Source: Pseudomonas sp. ISL-84 (lineage in GTDB: Bacteria > Bacillota > Bacilli > Bacillales > Cytobacillaceae). Taken from it: 54,100 nt of DNA. The notes beneath the pieces are model-generated. The model made no database searches and was not told where the DNA came from. It saw nothing but the letters and a program-made list of their open reading frames with translations. Positions within the stretch are counted from its first letter, which is position 1. Each line of letters starts with the position of its first letter. This document shows positions 16,355 to 25,221 of the stretch, one piece after another. Location: assembly GCA_018613035.1 (NCBI GenBank), contig JAGGRA010000016.1, forward strand, positions 1 through 54,100. The letters run 5' to 3'. The translations under genes and the position numbers were made by a program.

Positions 16355-17275
16355 TTACTCAATGCCGCTTTCAATCGTCAGCTTTTTATTGGTTGCATCC
16401 AATTCCGCCTTTACACCAAGGGGAACAGAAATATGAGGGGAACAATGGCCAATATTAAAGCCTTTTAAAGCCGGTTTATTTACCTTTTTAATATAAGTCT
16501 CCAGCACTTCATTTAGTTCCAGGGAAAGCTCTCTTTGCGGAACACAATTATTAAAATCGCCGATGATAAAGCCGGCCGCATCCTCAAGCTTCCCTGCCAT
16601 ATGGAGCTGGTTTAGCATGCGGTCCACCGCACGGGGCTCTTCGTTGATATCTTCTATTAACATAAGCTTATCTTTTGTATCGATTTCATATGCCGTACCA
16701 ATCGTACTTGCCAAAAGCGAAAGGTTTCCTCCGGTTAAAGTTCCTGCAGCACTTCCCTTCACCATCGTTTCCAGATTTGAAATTCCTTCTGGATAATCTA
16801 GTACCTCAGGTTCAAATAATTGGCTAAAATACTGCTTGGATATAGGGTCAGCGTCTTCTTTTCCAATATCAGAAGCAAGCATCGGCCCATGAAAGGTGAC
16901 AAGCCCGGTCTGCTGGCGAATAGCAGTATGCAAAAAGGTAATATCACTGTAGCCCCAGAATATTTTCGGATTGTCTTTTATAAGGCCATAATTGATTTGT
17001 GAAGCAATCCTGCCTGTGCCATAACCGCCCCCTGCACAGATAATGGCTTTTACTTCCTTATCAAGAAACATCTTATGTAAATCTGCCAGACGGTCTTCAT
17101 CTTTTCCAGCCAAGTAGCCATATTGATCATAAACATGGTTCCCCATTTTTACCTTTAATCCCAGCTCTTCTAAAAAGGATAAAGAACGCTTCAAATTATC
17201 CTGATTAGGCGGGCTTGCCGGTGCAATAATTCCAATCGCATCTCCCTTATTAAGGCGGAGTGGTTTGATTGCCAT
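16355..17275 (-). CDS. ykfA: LD-carboxypeptidase YkfA (S66 family)
   Basis: A peptidase of family S66 that removes the terminal D-Ala from L,D-linked murein tetrapeptides. The ATG at 17275 (306 aa) is chosen because AAAAGGATG precedes it and the conserved N-terminus MAIKPLRLNKGDAIGIIAP begins there. The frame extends upstream to 17320. Family marks are ICAGGGYGTGRI (about residues 75-86), IFWGYSDITFLH with the nucleophile Ser (about 103-114), and the C-terminal GFNIGHCSPHISVPLG with the catalytic His. It opens the ykf half of the cluster behind a 487-bp gap that contains a terminator and repeats. Confidence 0.88.
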   Translation of the reverse strand: MAIKPLRLNKGDAIGIIAPASPPNQDNLKRSLSFLEELGLKVKMGNHVYDQYGYLAGKDEDRLADLHKMFLDKEVKAIICAGGGYGTGRIASQINYGLIKDNPKIFWGYSDITFLHTAIRQQTGLVTFHGPMLASDIGKEDADPISKQYFSQLFEPEVLDYPEGISNLETMVKGSAAGTLTGGNLSLLASTIGTAYEIDTKDKLMLIEDINEEPRAVDRMLNQLHMAGKLEDAAGFIIGDFNNCVPQRELSLELNEVLETYIKKVNKPALKGFNIGHCSPHISVPLGVKAELDATNKKLTIESGIE

Positions 17276-17372
17276 GCTGTCACATCCTTTTAAGTTGGTA
17301 TTTAGCATTATATGCTCCATCGGTAAGAATTTTGTTTGGGAAATGAATTCATTTTCGAGGGTATATGCTAAA

Positions 17373-17402
17373 TTTCGGGAAAATCTATTATTTTTCGGGA
17401 AA
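17373..17402. promoter_or_regulatory. Two direct copies of TTTCGGGAAA upstream of ykfA
   Basis: TTTCGGGAAA occurs at 17373-17382 and 17393-17402, exactly 20 bp apart and therefore on the same helix face, about 100 bp upstream of the ykfA start. This looks like a dimeric activator or repressor site. No family assignment is possible; it is not a good CodY box. Confidence 0.4.
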
Positions 17403-17420
17403 TAATTTGAGAAGCGCAGG

Positions 17421-17650
17421 GCACCCGCTTATCGGCGACAATCTTAAGACAAGCGCTGGCAGAAGGCGTTCTTTTCCTTCAGAAATGATTGCCTGAAAAA
17501 CGAAGGCGACTGCTTAGGGACGACAAGCATAAGACGATTACTGTAAGAAGGTGTTCTTTCCTTCTGAAAGGAATCGGCTTATGACCTCGAGTCCCTAGGA
17601 GCCGCAGTTAGCCAAGCTTAAGACTCAAGACGATGGTGCTCGGAGCTAGA
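17421..17650. repeat. Long imperfect palindromic intergenic repeat (two core copies)
   Basis: Two copies of a core AGAAGG(C/T)GTTCTTT..CCTTC lie at 17461 and 17546. The second is the loop of a nested palindrome: GGGAC/GTCCC, CATAAG/CTTATG, CGATT/AATCG and AGAAG/CTTCT pair in order between about 17505 and 17607. The base composition is more GC-rich than flanking DNA and no ORF is present. Elements of this look recur in Bacillus-type intergenic regions (recalled, not searched). Confidence 0.6.
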
Positions 17651-17697
17651 CAGTTATCAAAGTTCAGGAATCCTTGTCTGTCAAAGTATTTCTTCTT

Positions 17698-17735
17698 AAA
17701 AAAAGGGATGTTCGAGCGAACACCCCTTTTTCCTG
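17698..17735 (-). terminator. Terminator after dppE
   Basis: On the minus strand AAAAGGGGTGTTCG pairs with CGAACATCCCTTTT, followed by T residues. It separates the dpp and ykf halves, so ykf genes depend on read-through or their own promoter. Confidence 0.8.
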
Positions 17736-17762
17736 TCACCTTCAAATCATTCTTCAGAAGAT

Positions 17763-19391
17763 TTACTTCTTATCTGCCCACTTAAGTTCCATGTAACCCA
17801 CTGGATGGCGGACGATACCTGAAACTGCTTCATTTGTAAGATAAACTTGGTTGTAGAAATGGATAGGGATAATCGGCATTTCTTCAAATAGGATTTTTTC
17901 TGCTTCGTACATCAGTTCAAAACGCTTTGCTTCATCTGCTTCATTCTTGGCATCTTTTATTAACTGATCGTACTTTTCATTGCTCCATCCAGTACGGTTC
18001 ATTGAATGTCCTGTTTGGAAGTTTTCCAGGAAGTTGATTGGATCAGCATAGTCAGCAAGGAAAGAGCTTCTTGATAGTTGGAACTTAAGCGCTTTTTGTT
18101 CTTCTGCAAATACATTCCATTCCATGTTGGCAAGCTTTACATCAACACCAAGGTTTTCTTTGAACATTTGCTGCAGTGCTTCAGCAATCTTTTTGTGTGA
18201 ATCGCTTGTACTGTAAGTTAAAGTTACTTCAGGAAGTGTAGCATAACCTTCTTCTTCCATACCTTTTTGAAGAAGTGCTTTTGCTTCTTCTACATTTGTT
18301 TTCACAAGGTCACCTGCAGCTTCACGGAAGTCATTTCCAGACGGATCAGTAAATCCGTAAGAAACAAAGCCATATGCAGGCTTTTCGCCATTCTTTGTTA
18401 CATAATCAACAATTTGCTGTTGATCTACTGCCATAGCAAACGCTTTACGAATGTTTTCGTTTTGGAATGGTTCCATATTGACGTTAAAACGGTAGAAATA
18501 ATCACCAGCCTGATCTTCAACATTTGCTTCTCCTAAAAGCTGTTCGCTTAGCTCTGCAGGAACATCAGATACATCAAGCTCGCCAGTTTGGTACATTTGG
18601 TATTCAGTATTGGTATCATCAATGATTGCCCAGTGAACTTTATCCAGTTTTACATTTCCAGCATCCCAGTACTGGTCGTTTTTCTCCATTACAAAATGGC
18701 TGTCATGCTCCCATTCTGTTAAGTTGAAAGGACCGTTTCCAACAAAAGATTCTGCTTCAGCAAACCACTGCGGGTTTTCTGTTGCTACCTTTTCGTTAAT
18801 CGGGAAGAAAGCTGGATTTGTAATTACACTTAAAAAGTAGCCCTGAGGACTTGTTAAAGTCACTTCAAATGTCTTCTCATCAACAGCTTTTACTTTCACA
18901 TCTTCAGCTGAGCCTTCTCCATTGTTATAAGCTTCTCCGCCTTCAATGAAGTAGCCAAGGAATGCTGCTGAAGACCCAGTGTCAGGGTTTAAAAGGCGCT
19001 TCCAGGCAAATTCAAAATCGCCTGCTGTTAAATCATCGCCATTTGACCATTTCGCATCTTCACGAATATGGAATGTATAAGTCTTTCCATCTTCTGAAAC
19101 GTCCCATTTTTCAGCAATAGCTGCTTCTGGCTCATGGTCTTTGCCTAAACGAGTTAAACCTTCCATTAAGTTGTTTAACGCGCTCCAGGAAACAGAGTCA
19201 AACCCAATTGGAGGGTCAAATGAAGTTGGCTCCTGGCCATTATTCAAATAAAGAACTTTCTCAGTGCTTTCTTCCTCTTTCTTGCCACCATCCTTGCTAT
19301 CGGTTTCATTGCCGGCATTTTCGTTTGCCGTACAAGCTGCCATTACAAATAGCAATACAGCCGCCAGCATAAGAGATAAAAACTTTTTCAT
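17763..19391 (-). CDS. dppE: Dipeptide/murein peptide-binding lipoprotein DppE
   Basis: A 542-aa family 5 solute-binding protein that captures peptides for the DppBCD importer. The signal peptide ends in lipobox MAAC (about residues 17-20). The extracytoplasmic part shows PTSFDPPIGFDSVSWSALNNL (about 56-76) and YTFHIREDAKWSNGDDLTAGDF (about 110-131), standard for DppA/OppA proteins. In B. subtilis the equivalent DppE binds murein tripeptide. It lies after dppD with a 107-bp gap containing a perfect palindrome, and a terminator follows it. Confidence 0.9.
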   Translation of the reverse strand: MKKFLSLMLAAVLLFVMAACTANENAGNETDSKDGGKKEEESTEKVLYLNNGQEPTSFDPPIGFDSVSWSALNNLMEGLTRLGKDHEPEAAIAEKWDVSEDGKTYTFHIREDAKWSNGDDLTAGDFEFAWKRLLNPDTGSSAAFLGYFIEGGEAYNNGEGSAEDVKVKAVDEKTFEVTLTSPQGYFLSVITNPAFFPINEKVATENPQWFAEAESFVGNGPFNLTEWEHDSHFVMEKNDQYWDAGNVKLDKVHWAIIDDTNTEYQMYQTGELDVSDVPAELSEQLLGEANVEDQAGDYFYRFNVNMEPFQNENIRKAFAMAVDQQQIVDYVTKNGEKPAYGFVSYGFTDPSGNDFREAAGDLVKTNVEEAKALLQKGMEEEGYATLPEVTLTYSTSDSHKKIAEALQQMFKENLGVDVKLANMEWNVFAEEQKALKFQLSRSSFLADYADPINFLENFQTGHSMNRTGWSNEKYDQLIKDAKNEADEAKRFELMYEAEKILFEEMPIIPIHFYNQVYLTNEAVSGIVRHPVGYMELKWADKK

Positions 19392-19428
19392 ACTTTTTCC
19401 CCCTCTATTAAATTTGTTTCTTTCTATA

Positions 19429-19449
19429 TCAGCTGCCAGTGGCAGCTGA
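19429..19449. promoter_or_regulatory. Perfect palindrome in the dppD-dppE gap
   Basis: TCAGCTGCC-AGT-GGCAGCTGA, 9-bp arms and a 3-nt centre, starting 38 bp upstream of dppE. There is no T run, so an mRNA processing or stability hairpin that raises binding-protein yield is more likely than a terminator. Confidence 0.5.
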
Positions 19450-19498
19450 AAGAATAATAACTTTCACTGCACAAAATAAACACCGTGAAAGGAAAAAC

Positions 19499-20497
19499 CT
19501 ATTTAACACCTGCAAGCATTTTCTGTGCCCGCTCATCCTGGAGCCAGCAATCAACATGGTGTTCCCGGCTCAGGTGGGTTTTATATGGGTAGACCCGCTC
19601 ACAGACTTCCATCGCAAAATCGCATCGTGCTGCAAAAGGGCAACCCGCTGGCGGTGAAAACAAGTCTGGGGGCGATCCCCCGATTGGCACCAGGTCAGCA
19701 CCATCCAGGTCCAGCCGTGGTACTGAATTTAATAAGCCTTTTGTATATGGATGCTGAGGATTATAAAAGATTTCTCTTCTTTCCCCTGCTTCCACAATTT
19801 TTCCGGCATACATGACGGCAATACGGTCAGCTACCTGGGCAACAACCCCAAGGTCATGGGTGATAATTATGATGGAAACCCCTGTTTTCTTTTGGATATC
19901 TTTAAATAAATCCAGTATCTGTGCCTGGATGGTTACATCCAATGCTGTAGTTGGTTCATCCGCAATCAGCACTTCAGGCTCGCAGACCAGGGCCATGGCA
20001 ATGACAATACGTTGCCTCATTCCTCCGCTGAATTGGTGCGGATAATGCTTCAATCGTTCAAGCGGATTAGGGATTCCGACTAAATCAAGCATTTCCAGTG
20101 CCTTTTTACGGGCATCCTGCCTTGAAATCGTTTCATGCTGCATAATCCCTTCGATAATTTGCTCTCCGATTGTAATCGTTGGATTTAGAGCCGTCATAGG
20201 ATCTTGGAATATCATAGAAATGTCCGCACCGCGAATATTTCTCATTTCCGATTCTTTTAATTTGGTCAAATCCTGTCCATTAAACAAGACTTCCCCTGCA
20301 GCTATTCTGCCGGGCGGAGAGGGAATCAGGCGCATAATGCTTTGGGAAGTTACGCTTTTTCCACATCCTGATTCACCGACAATCGCCAGTGTTTCACCTT
20401 TGAAAAGATCAAATGTTACTCCCCTTACTGCCTTAACCTCGCCTCCGTAAGTTGTAAATGTGACATGCAAGTCTTTTACTTCCAGTACTTTCTCCAT
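19499..20497 (-). CDS. dppD: Dipeptide ABC transporter ATP-binding protein DppD
   Basis: A 332-aa ABC ATPase. Walker A is GESGCGKS (about residues 38-45), the signature is FSGGMRQRIVIAMALV (about 152-167), and Walker B is VLIADEPTTALDVT (about 172-185). The C-terminal oligopeptide-transporter region carries CPFAARCDFAMEVC (about 286-299). It should form a heterodimer with the YkfD ATPase encoded later in the cluster, since no second ATPase gene lies in the dpp half. It starts 4 bp after dppC stops. Confidence 0.92.
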   Translation of the reverse strand: MEKVLEVKDLHVTFTTYGGEVKAVRGVTFDLFKGETLAIVGESGCGKSVTSQSIMRLIPSPPGRIAAGEVLFNGQDLTKLKESEMRNIRGADISMIFQDPMTALNPTITIGEQIIEGIMQHETISRQDARKKALEMLDLVGIPNPLERLKHYPHQFSGGMRQRIVIAMALVCEPEVLIADEPTTALDVTIQAQILDLFKDIQKKTGVSIIIITHDLGVVAQVADRIAVMYAGKIVEAGERREIFYNPQHPYTKGLLNSVPRLDLDGADLVPIGGSPPDLFSPPAGCPFAARCDFAMEVCERVYPYKTHLSREHHVDCWLQDERAQKMLAGVK

Positions 20498-20501
20498 GCT
20501 G

Positions 20502-21458
20502 CTACCTCCTTAACTTCGGATCGAGTGCATCCTGCAATCCGTCCCCAAGCACATTAAATGAAAACATTGTCAGGGAGATGAAAAAGGCCGGGAAGAACAG
20601 GCGCCACCAGTGGCCTGATAGAATTGTAGATAAACCATCATTTGCCATTGATCCCCAGCTCGCAAAAGGAGGCTGAATGCCTAAACCAAGGAAGCTCAGA
20701 AACGCTTCTGCAAAGATGGCTGACGGCACTGTAAGAGTCATCTGTACGATGATTGGGCCCATTGTATTTGGCAGCAGGTTTTTCTTGATAATCCGGGAAG
20801 TCTTTGTTCCGAATGTCTTGGATGCCAATACAAATTCATAGTTTTTAATTTGCAGAACCTGTCCGCGGACAATCCGCGCCATGCCTACCCAGCCCGTTAC
20901 CGAGAGGGCAAATATGATTGTAAATAAACCAGGTCCCATTACAACGCTGATTAATATAACAACAAGCAAGTATGGAAGCCCATAAAGGATTTCAACGATT
21001 CTCATCATGGCATTATCTGTCCGGCCCCCTTTATAGCCGGCAATACCGCCATATATGACACCAATTGCAAAGTCAATCATCGCCGCTACAATACCGACGA
21101 ACAAAGAAATTCTTGCCCCATACCAGGTTCTTGCGAACACATCACGGCCCAGCTCATCGGTGCCAAACCAATATTTTGAAGATGGAGGCAAATTCTGATT
21201 GGCGAGGGACTGCTCGGATACACTGTGCGGTGATATGGCTGGGCCGAATATGGCCATAAAAGCTAATGCTATGAGAAAGAATAATCCTGCCATTGCGAGC
21301 TTATTCTTCAATAGCCGGCGCCAGGCATCCTGCCAGTAGGAAAGGCTTGGCCTTACAACTGCTTCCGCTTCATCCTGATCCTTGGCCTTGGGCACAAACC
21401 AATCATCCGGAATATCGGGTGCAAGATTATGGTTATCATGCTGTTTGCGCAGTTCCAT
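20502..21458 (-). CDS. dppC: Dipeptide ABC transporter permease DppC
   Basis: A 318-aa BPD_transp_1 permease with an N-terminal cytoplasmic extension (about residues 1-50), a first helix, a conserved ISPHSVSEQSL loop, and then five helices. The ATPase-coupling EAA loop is ILPNTMGPIIVQMTLTVPSAI-like near 220-245, followed by AEAFLSFLGLGIQPPFASWG (about 249-268). Its start codon overlaps the dppB stop (TAATG). It pairs with DppB. Confidence 0.92.
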   Translation of the reverse strand: MELRKQHDNHNLAPDIPDDWFVPKAKDQDEAEAVVRPSLSYWQDAWRRLLKNKLAMAGLFFLIALAFMAIFGPAISPHSVSEQSLANQNLPPSSKYWFGTDELGRDVFARTWYGARISLFVGIVAAMIDFAIGVIYGGIAGYKGGRTDNAMMRIVEILYGLPYLLVVILISVVMGPGLFTIIFALSVTGWVGMARIVRGQVLQIKNYEFVLASKTFGTKTSRIIKKNLLPNTMGPIIVQMTLTVPSAIFAEAFLSFLGLGIQPPFASWGSMANDGLSTILSGHWWRLFFPAFFISLTMFSFNVLGDGLQDALDPKLRR

Positions 21459-22390
21459 TAGCTTCCCTCCTTTTTATGCAGCTTAATTCTTGGATCTAAA
21501 ACTCCGTACGCAATATCAACGAGGAATAGCATCATTATTAAGATGGTGCTGTAAAAAACGGTCGTTCCCATTATGACCGGATAATCACGCGTATTGATGC
21601 TTTCAACGAAATACTTTCCCATTCCAGGAATGGCGAAGATCTTTTCAATAACAAATGTCCCTGTCAAAATGCTTGCCGCCAATGATCCCAAAACGGTAAC
21701 AACCGGCAGCAGGGCATTTCTTAATGCGTGTTTGAAAACAATTTTAACAGGAGATAGGCCCTTTGCTTTTGCTGTCTTTATGTAGTCCTGTGTCAGTACC
21801 TCCAGCATGCTTGAGCGTGTCAGACGGGCAATAATGGCCATTGGTCCGGTTGCGAGCGCCAGAGTTGGCAAGATCATGTGTTTCGGACTTGACCAGGTGG
21901 CCACCGGAAGGATAGCCAAATTAACCGCAAGCTGCTGAATTAACAACGTGGCCAGCACAAAGTTTGGTACTGATATTCCCAGTACGGCAATCGTCATCGC
22001 TAAATAATCAATAATGCCATTGTGGCGGAGCGCTGCAATGATTCCCAGGGCAATCCCGGAGAAAACGGCCACGATGAGAGTGACTATACCCAGCTCAAAT
22101 GAAACCGGGAATCCCCGTCCCAGCATTTCATTGACTGTCTGGGATGACTTTTTAATAGATGGGCCAAAATCAAACGTAACAACAGATTTCAAATACATCC
22201 CGTATTGGACATAGAGCGGTTCATCCAAATGGTAGAACTTCTCAAGGTTTCGCTGAACCGCTTCACTCGTATTCCTTTCTTCATTAAAAGGAGAGCCAGG
22301 AATAGAATGCATTAAGAAAAATGTCAGTGTGATAATGAACCACAGTGTTACCATCATGGCGAAAAGTCGCTTAATTATGTATCCAGTCAT
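21458..22390 (-). CDS. dppB: Dipeptide ABC transporter permease DppB
   Basis: A 310-aa BPD_transp_1 permease with six helices. The N-terminal signature YIIKRLFAMMVTLWFIITLTF (about residues 4-24) and SIPGSPF (about 29-35) are typical of DppB/OppB. The coupling loop is ALRNALLPVVTVLG (about 220-233), followed by GTFVIEKIFAIPGMGKYFV (about 243-261). It lies 13 bp after dppA. Confidence 0.92.
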   Translation of the reverse strand: MTGYIIKRLFAMMVTLWFIITLTFFLMHSIPGSPFNEERNTSEAVQRNLEKFYHLDEPLYVQYGMYLKSVVTFDFGPSIKKSSQTVNEMLGRGFPVSFELGIVTLIVAVFSGIALGIIAALRHNGIIDYLAMTIAVLGISVPNFVLATLLIQQLAVNLAILPVATWSSPKHMILPTLALATGPMAIIARLTRSSMLEVLTQDYIKTAKAKGLSPVKIVFKHALRNALLPVVTVLGSLAASILTGTFVIEKIFAIPGMGKYFVESINTRDYPVIMGTTVFYSTILIMMLFLVDIAYGVLDPRIKLHKKEGS

Positions 22391-22403
22391 TCATTTACAC
22401 TTC

Positions 22404-23228
22404 CTAACAGAATGTAGTTCTCATGGCCAGCTCAGTCATCACCAGCATTGCCTGGTATGCTTCAAGGATGTCTTTTGCCTGATAGCGGACAATGGTTGTA
22501 TTCTCTTCAATCTCTGCTCCAGGCATCAAAGCTGCCCACTCAGCCTGGCCGTAATTGGCAAATTCAATTCTTAATACAGGGTTATCTGGCGGAACAAGAG
22601 GCTTGACGAGGTCTTTCTTTTTAAGAGCCTCTGCTGCTTTTTCTTCTAAAAGCTGCCCTGCTTTTGCCGGAGTCAGCGACTTTACAGCTGAACGGGAAAT
22701 CGTTTCTTTTACAACAGCAGTTGTGACGTTTGGAATTAATTCTTCTGCTTCAAAAGCCGCCTGGTTATCCCCGGCCACCATTAAAACAGGAACGCCGTGG
22801 TAGCCGGCCACATAGGCATTGAAGCCCATCTCGCCAATAGCCTTGTCATTTATGTACATATGCCTCACGCCAAATATCATAGAGTGGGACATAACCCCCT
22901 TCATGGAAGCGCGTGCATGATAGCCTACAAACATCGCACCTGCAAAGCTGGAATCCAATCCCTGGACCATTGAATATGGTTTAACATCGCCGGTAATTAG
23001 CTGTGTTTCAGGATGCATCCTTTCAATTAAGAGGTTATTCATCTTGGAGTGGCTGTCATTCACAATAACCTCACTGCAGCCTTCTTCAAAAGCAGTAGTG
23101 ACAACATGATTTGCTTCATCGGTCATGATCACTCTGCCGCGTTCATAATTATGTTTAGAAGAATCAACATGGGCGTGGTCTGCCAGCCCTGTAATCCCTT
23201 CCATATCAACTGATAGATAAAGCTTCAT
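22404..23228 (-). CDS. dppA: D-aminopeptidase DppA (M55)
   Basis: A 274-aa zinc-dependent D-aminopeptidase of family M55. The metal ligands Asp8 and Glu10 (SVDMEG), His60 (NDSH), His104 (GYHA) and Glu133 (IGEMG) sit at the same residue numbers as in the B. subtilis enzyme, as does His115 near the active site. It hydrolyses peptides with N-terminal D-Ala, releasing D-Ala from cell-wall fragments. It is the promoter-proximal gene of the cluster; a sigma-A promoter with an overlapping CodY-like box lies upstream. Confidence 0.95.
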   Translation of the reverse strand: MKLYLSVDMEGITGLADHAHVDSSKHNYERGRVIMTDEANHVVTTAFEEGCSEVIVNDSHSKMNNLLIERMHPETQLITGDVKPYSMVQGLDSSFAGAMFVGYHARASMKGVMSHSMIFGVRHMYINDKAIGEMGFNAYVAGYHGVPVLMVAGDNQAAFEAEELIPNVTTAVVKETISRSAVKSLTPAKAGQLLEEKAAEALKKKDLVKPLVPPDNPVLRIEFANYGQAEWAALMPGAEIEENTTIVRYQAKDILEAYQAMLVMTELAMRTTFC

Positions 23229-23270
23229 TCAGAATCCCCCAAATATTATATTATTATAGTATTTTTCTAT

Positions 23271-23299
23271 ATTATAGATTATTTTATATTTTCTGTAAA
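23271..23299 (-). promoter_or_regulatory. Sigma-A promoter of the dpp operon
   Basis: Minus strand: TTTACA (23299-23294), 17-bp spacer, TATAAT (23276-23271), about 40 bp upstream of the dppA start. Confidence 0.7.
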
Positions 23300-23301
23300 C
23301 T
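23287..23301. promoter_or_regulatory. CodY-like box over the dpp -35
   Basis: AGTTTACAGAAAATA (minus strand) matches 12 of 15 positions of the CodY motif AATTTTCWGAAAATT and overlaps the -35. The B. subtilis dpp operon is a classic CodY target, so repression in rich medium is expected. Confidence 0.6.
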
Positions 23302-23348
23302 ATTCCAATAGCCTTCCAAATTAAGATATTGCAGTTCCAATTTAAAAT

Positions 23349-23399
23349 GAAAAAATCCAGCTATCGGAGAAAGATAGTTCTTCTCTGATAGCTGGATTT
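23349..23399 (-). terminator. Terminator of the DUF3870 gene
   Basis: AAATCCAGCTATC and GATAGCTGGATTT form a long stem with internal GAGAA/TTCTC pairs, followed on the minus strand by a run of six T residues. Confidence 0.85.
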
Positions 23400-23426
23400 C
23401 ATCTGCGGATAACAGAAAAAGCAGCT

Positions 23427-23744
23427 CTATTTATTCATAATTTGTGAGTATTTTATATGGGCATTTTTAAAAGCAACCATTAGGGCCTTTTGAGAGGAAC
23501 CGAAGTAGCGGTTTTCAATTTCTTCCATCACCCTGTCTACTTCTAATATGGATTTGCCAACAAATATAGATTTAATAAATAATGAGGTTAAATTAATGGT
23601 AGATGAACATTCAGCATCTACAATTTCATCTGTTTCCCTATCGATTATAAGTGCAACAAAGAAACCATTATATTTTTGCATGATAGGATTGTTCAATGAT
23701 GTCTTGCTGTCTCCGATAATATAAACGGTATTTTGCTGATACAT
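23427..23744 (-). CDS. DUF3870 family protein
   Basis: A 105-aa soluble protein that resembles DUF3870, a small family without known function. Typical elements are TVYIIGDSKTS near residues 7-17, NNPIMQKYNGFFVALIID near 19-36 and EIVDAECSSTINLTSLFIKSIFVG near 41-64. The single Cys in DAECS and nearby Thr are conserved in the proteins I recall. AGGAGG precedes the ATG at good spacing. It is monocistronic, between dppA and the AlaX gene, and has its own strong terminator. Confidence 0.75.
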   Translation of the reverse strand: MYQQNTVYIIGDSKTSLNNPIMQKYNGFFVALIIDRETDEIVDAECSSTINLTSLFIKSIFVGKSILEVDRVMEEIENRYFGSSQKALMVAFKNAHIKYSQIMNK

Positions 23745-23904
23745 GAACTTGCCTCCTGCAGAACCGGATACTATATGAGGTGTTTATGCGGTCAACATAA
23801 ACATTCATTATAATGCATGGCCCATACCAAAATTGTAATACAACAGCGGCTCTATTACAATCACTTTTCAATACTTTTCTAAATATTTTATCAATTCAGC
23901 AGCC

Positions 23905-25113
23905 TTAATTAATCTTTTGTCCTGCAAGTTCCAGCGCTTGTTCCAGCAGTTCTTCTCCACTCATTAGCTTCTCTCCGCCACCTTGTGCAAAATGCGGATT
24001 TCCGCCTCCTTTGCCATTAATCTTGTTTAAGAGAGCTGCCGATAGGTCCTTCATATTGATTTCAGAAAGTGTTCCCCTCGCACAAACAAATTGCAGTTTT
24101 TCCACCGTCTCATTTACCAAAATAACGGCTGCACTTTCTGACTGCCCTGCAATAAGGCGTGCAAGCTTTTGTAATTCCTGAATGGAACGCTCCTGATAGT
24201 ATCCACTGATCAGCTTCCCATTCTCTGCTATAGCTGCATCGCTGGCCATTTCCTTTGCTTCATAGACTAAAAGGGCAGCTTTTGCTTCTTCCAGTTCCTT
24301 CTCGAGATCCTTTCCATTATTAATTAATCGTTTTCCCGCCATAAGCAGGTCCTGTTCTGGGGCATTAAGCAGCTGGCTGAGTTCTTTCGTAATCCTGTAT
24401 CTTTGCTGAAACTGTTTAAGTACACGGCTGCCGCAGATAAATTGCAATCGTATTTTCTTCTTTTGCCGCTCCCAGCCCAATATTTTGATGCTGCCTACTT
24501 GGCCAGTAGAAGAGGGGTGCGTTCCACCGCATCCGTTATAGTCGTATTCGGGAATAATGACCAGCCGAATATCTTCGTTAACTGAAAGCTGCTTGCGAAG
24601 AGGAAAATGCGCAGCTTCTTCAGCTGTTACCCACTTTGTTACAATAGGCCGATTCTCAAGGATTATGGTATTGGCCAATTTCTCAGCTTCCTCTGCATGC
24701 TGTTCTGGAAGGCTGGCAATATCCAAGTCAATCGTTAATAAATCTTTCCCCAAATGAAAGCTGACCGTTTTATACCCGTAAAGCTCCTCAAGGGCAGCTG
24801 ATAATATATGCTGGCCAGCATGCTGCTGCATATGGTCAAACCGCCTTTCCCACTCTATTTCGCCTGACACTTCCAGGACAGAACCATCCATTTCCCTTTC
24901 TAAATAATGACGGATTTCTCCTTCTGCCTCTTCAACATCCAGCACTTTTATTCCATTCAGTGTACCCAGGTCATGGGGCTGGCCTCCGCCAGTGGGATAA
25001 AAAGCAGTTTCCTTAAGTACCACAAAAATCCTTCCCTGGCCATCTGTTCCCTGATGCTGCAATTCCGTTTTAAATGATTGTATGTATGGGTCCCTGTAAT
25101 AGATTTTATTCAA
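23905..25113 (-). CDS. Alanyl-tRNA editing protein (AlaX-L type, DHHA1 domain)
   Basis: A trans-editing enzyme that hydrolyses mischarged Ser- or Gly-tRNA(Ala). The zinc site of the editing domain is visible as His98 and His102 (HAGQH) with Cys195 and His199 (CGGTH). A TGGGQPHD loop lies near residues 41-48, and a DHHA1 domain ends in GKGGGNPHFAQGGG (about 368-381). The AlaRS catalytic domain is missing, so this is a free-standing protein. I prefer TTG at 25113 (402 aa), nine bases after AGGAAGG; a TTG at 25122 abuts the ribosome site. It is monocistronic, with no regulator seen. Confidence 0.88.
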   Translation of the reverse strand: MNKIYYRDPYIQSFKTELQHQGTDGQGRIFVVLKETAFYPTGGGQPHDLGTLNGIKVLDVEEAEGEIRHYLEREMDGSVLEVSGEIEWERRFDHMQQHAGQHILSAALEELYGYKTVSFHLGKDLLTIDLDIASLPEQHAEEAEKLANTIILENRPIVTKWVTAEEAAHFPLRKQLSVNEDIRLVIIPEYDYNGCGGTHPSSTGQVGSIKILGWERQKKKIRLQFICGSRVLKQFQQRYRITKELSQLLNAPEQDLLMAGKRLINNGKDLEKELEEAKAALLVYEAKEMASDAAIAENGKLISGYYQERSIQELQKLARLIAGQSESAAVILVNETVEKLQFVCARGTLSEINMKDLSAALLNKINGKGGGNPHFAQGGGEKLMSGEELLEQALELAGQKIN

Positions 25114-25221
25114 TTTAATCAACCTTCCTAGTCTATTCTATTATAAAACTAACCATTTAGCTTTTTGAGGTCAAGCAAACTCGTTAGTCAAGGATAAATT
25201 ATTAGTAATTTTACCCACCCG

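Noticed and set aside
17373..17402. CodY boxes upstream of ykfA
   Set aside because: TTTCCCGAAA has CC or GG in the centre where CodY sites have C-W-G, and the flanks do not extend the palindrome.
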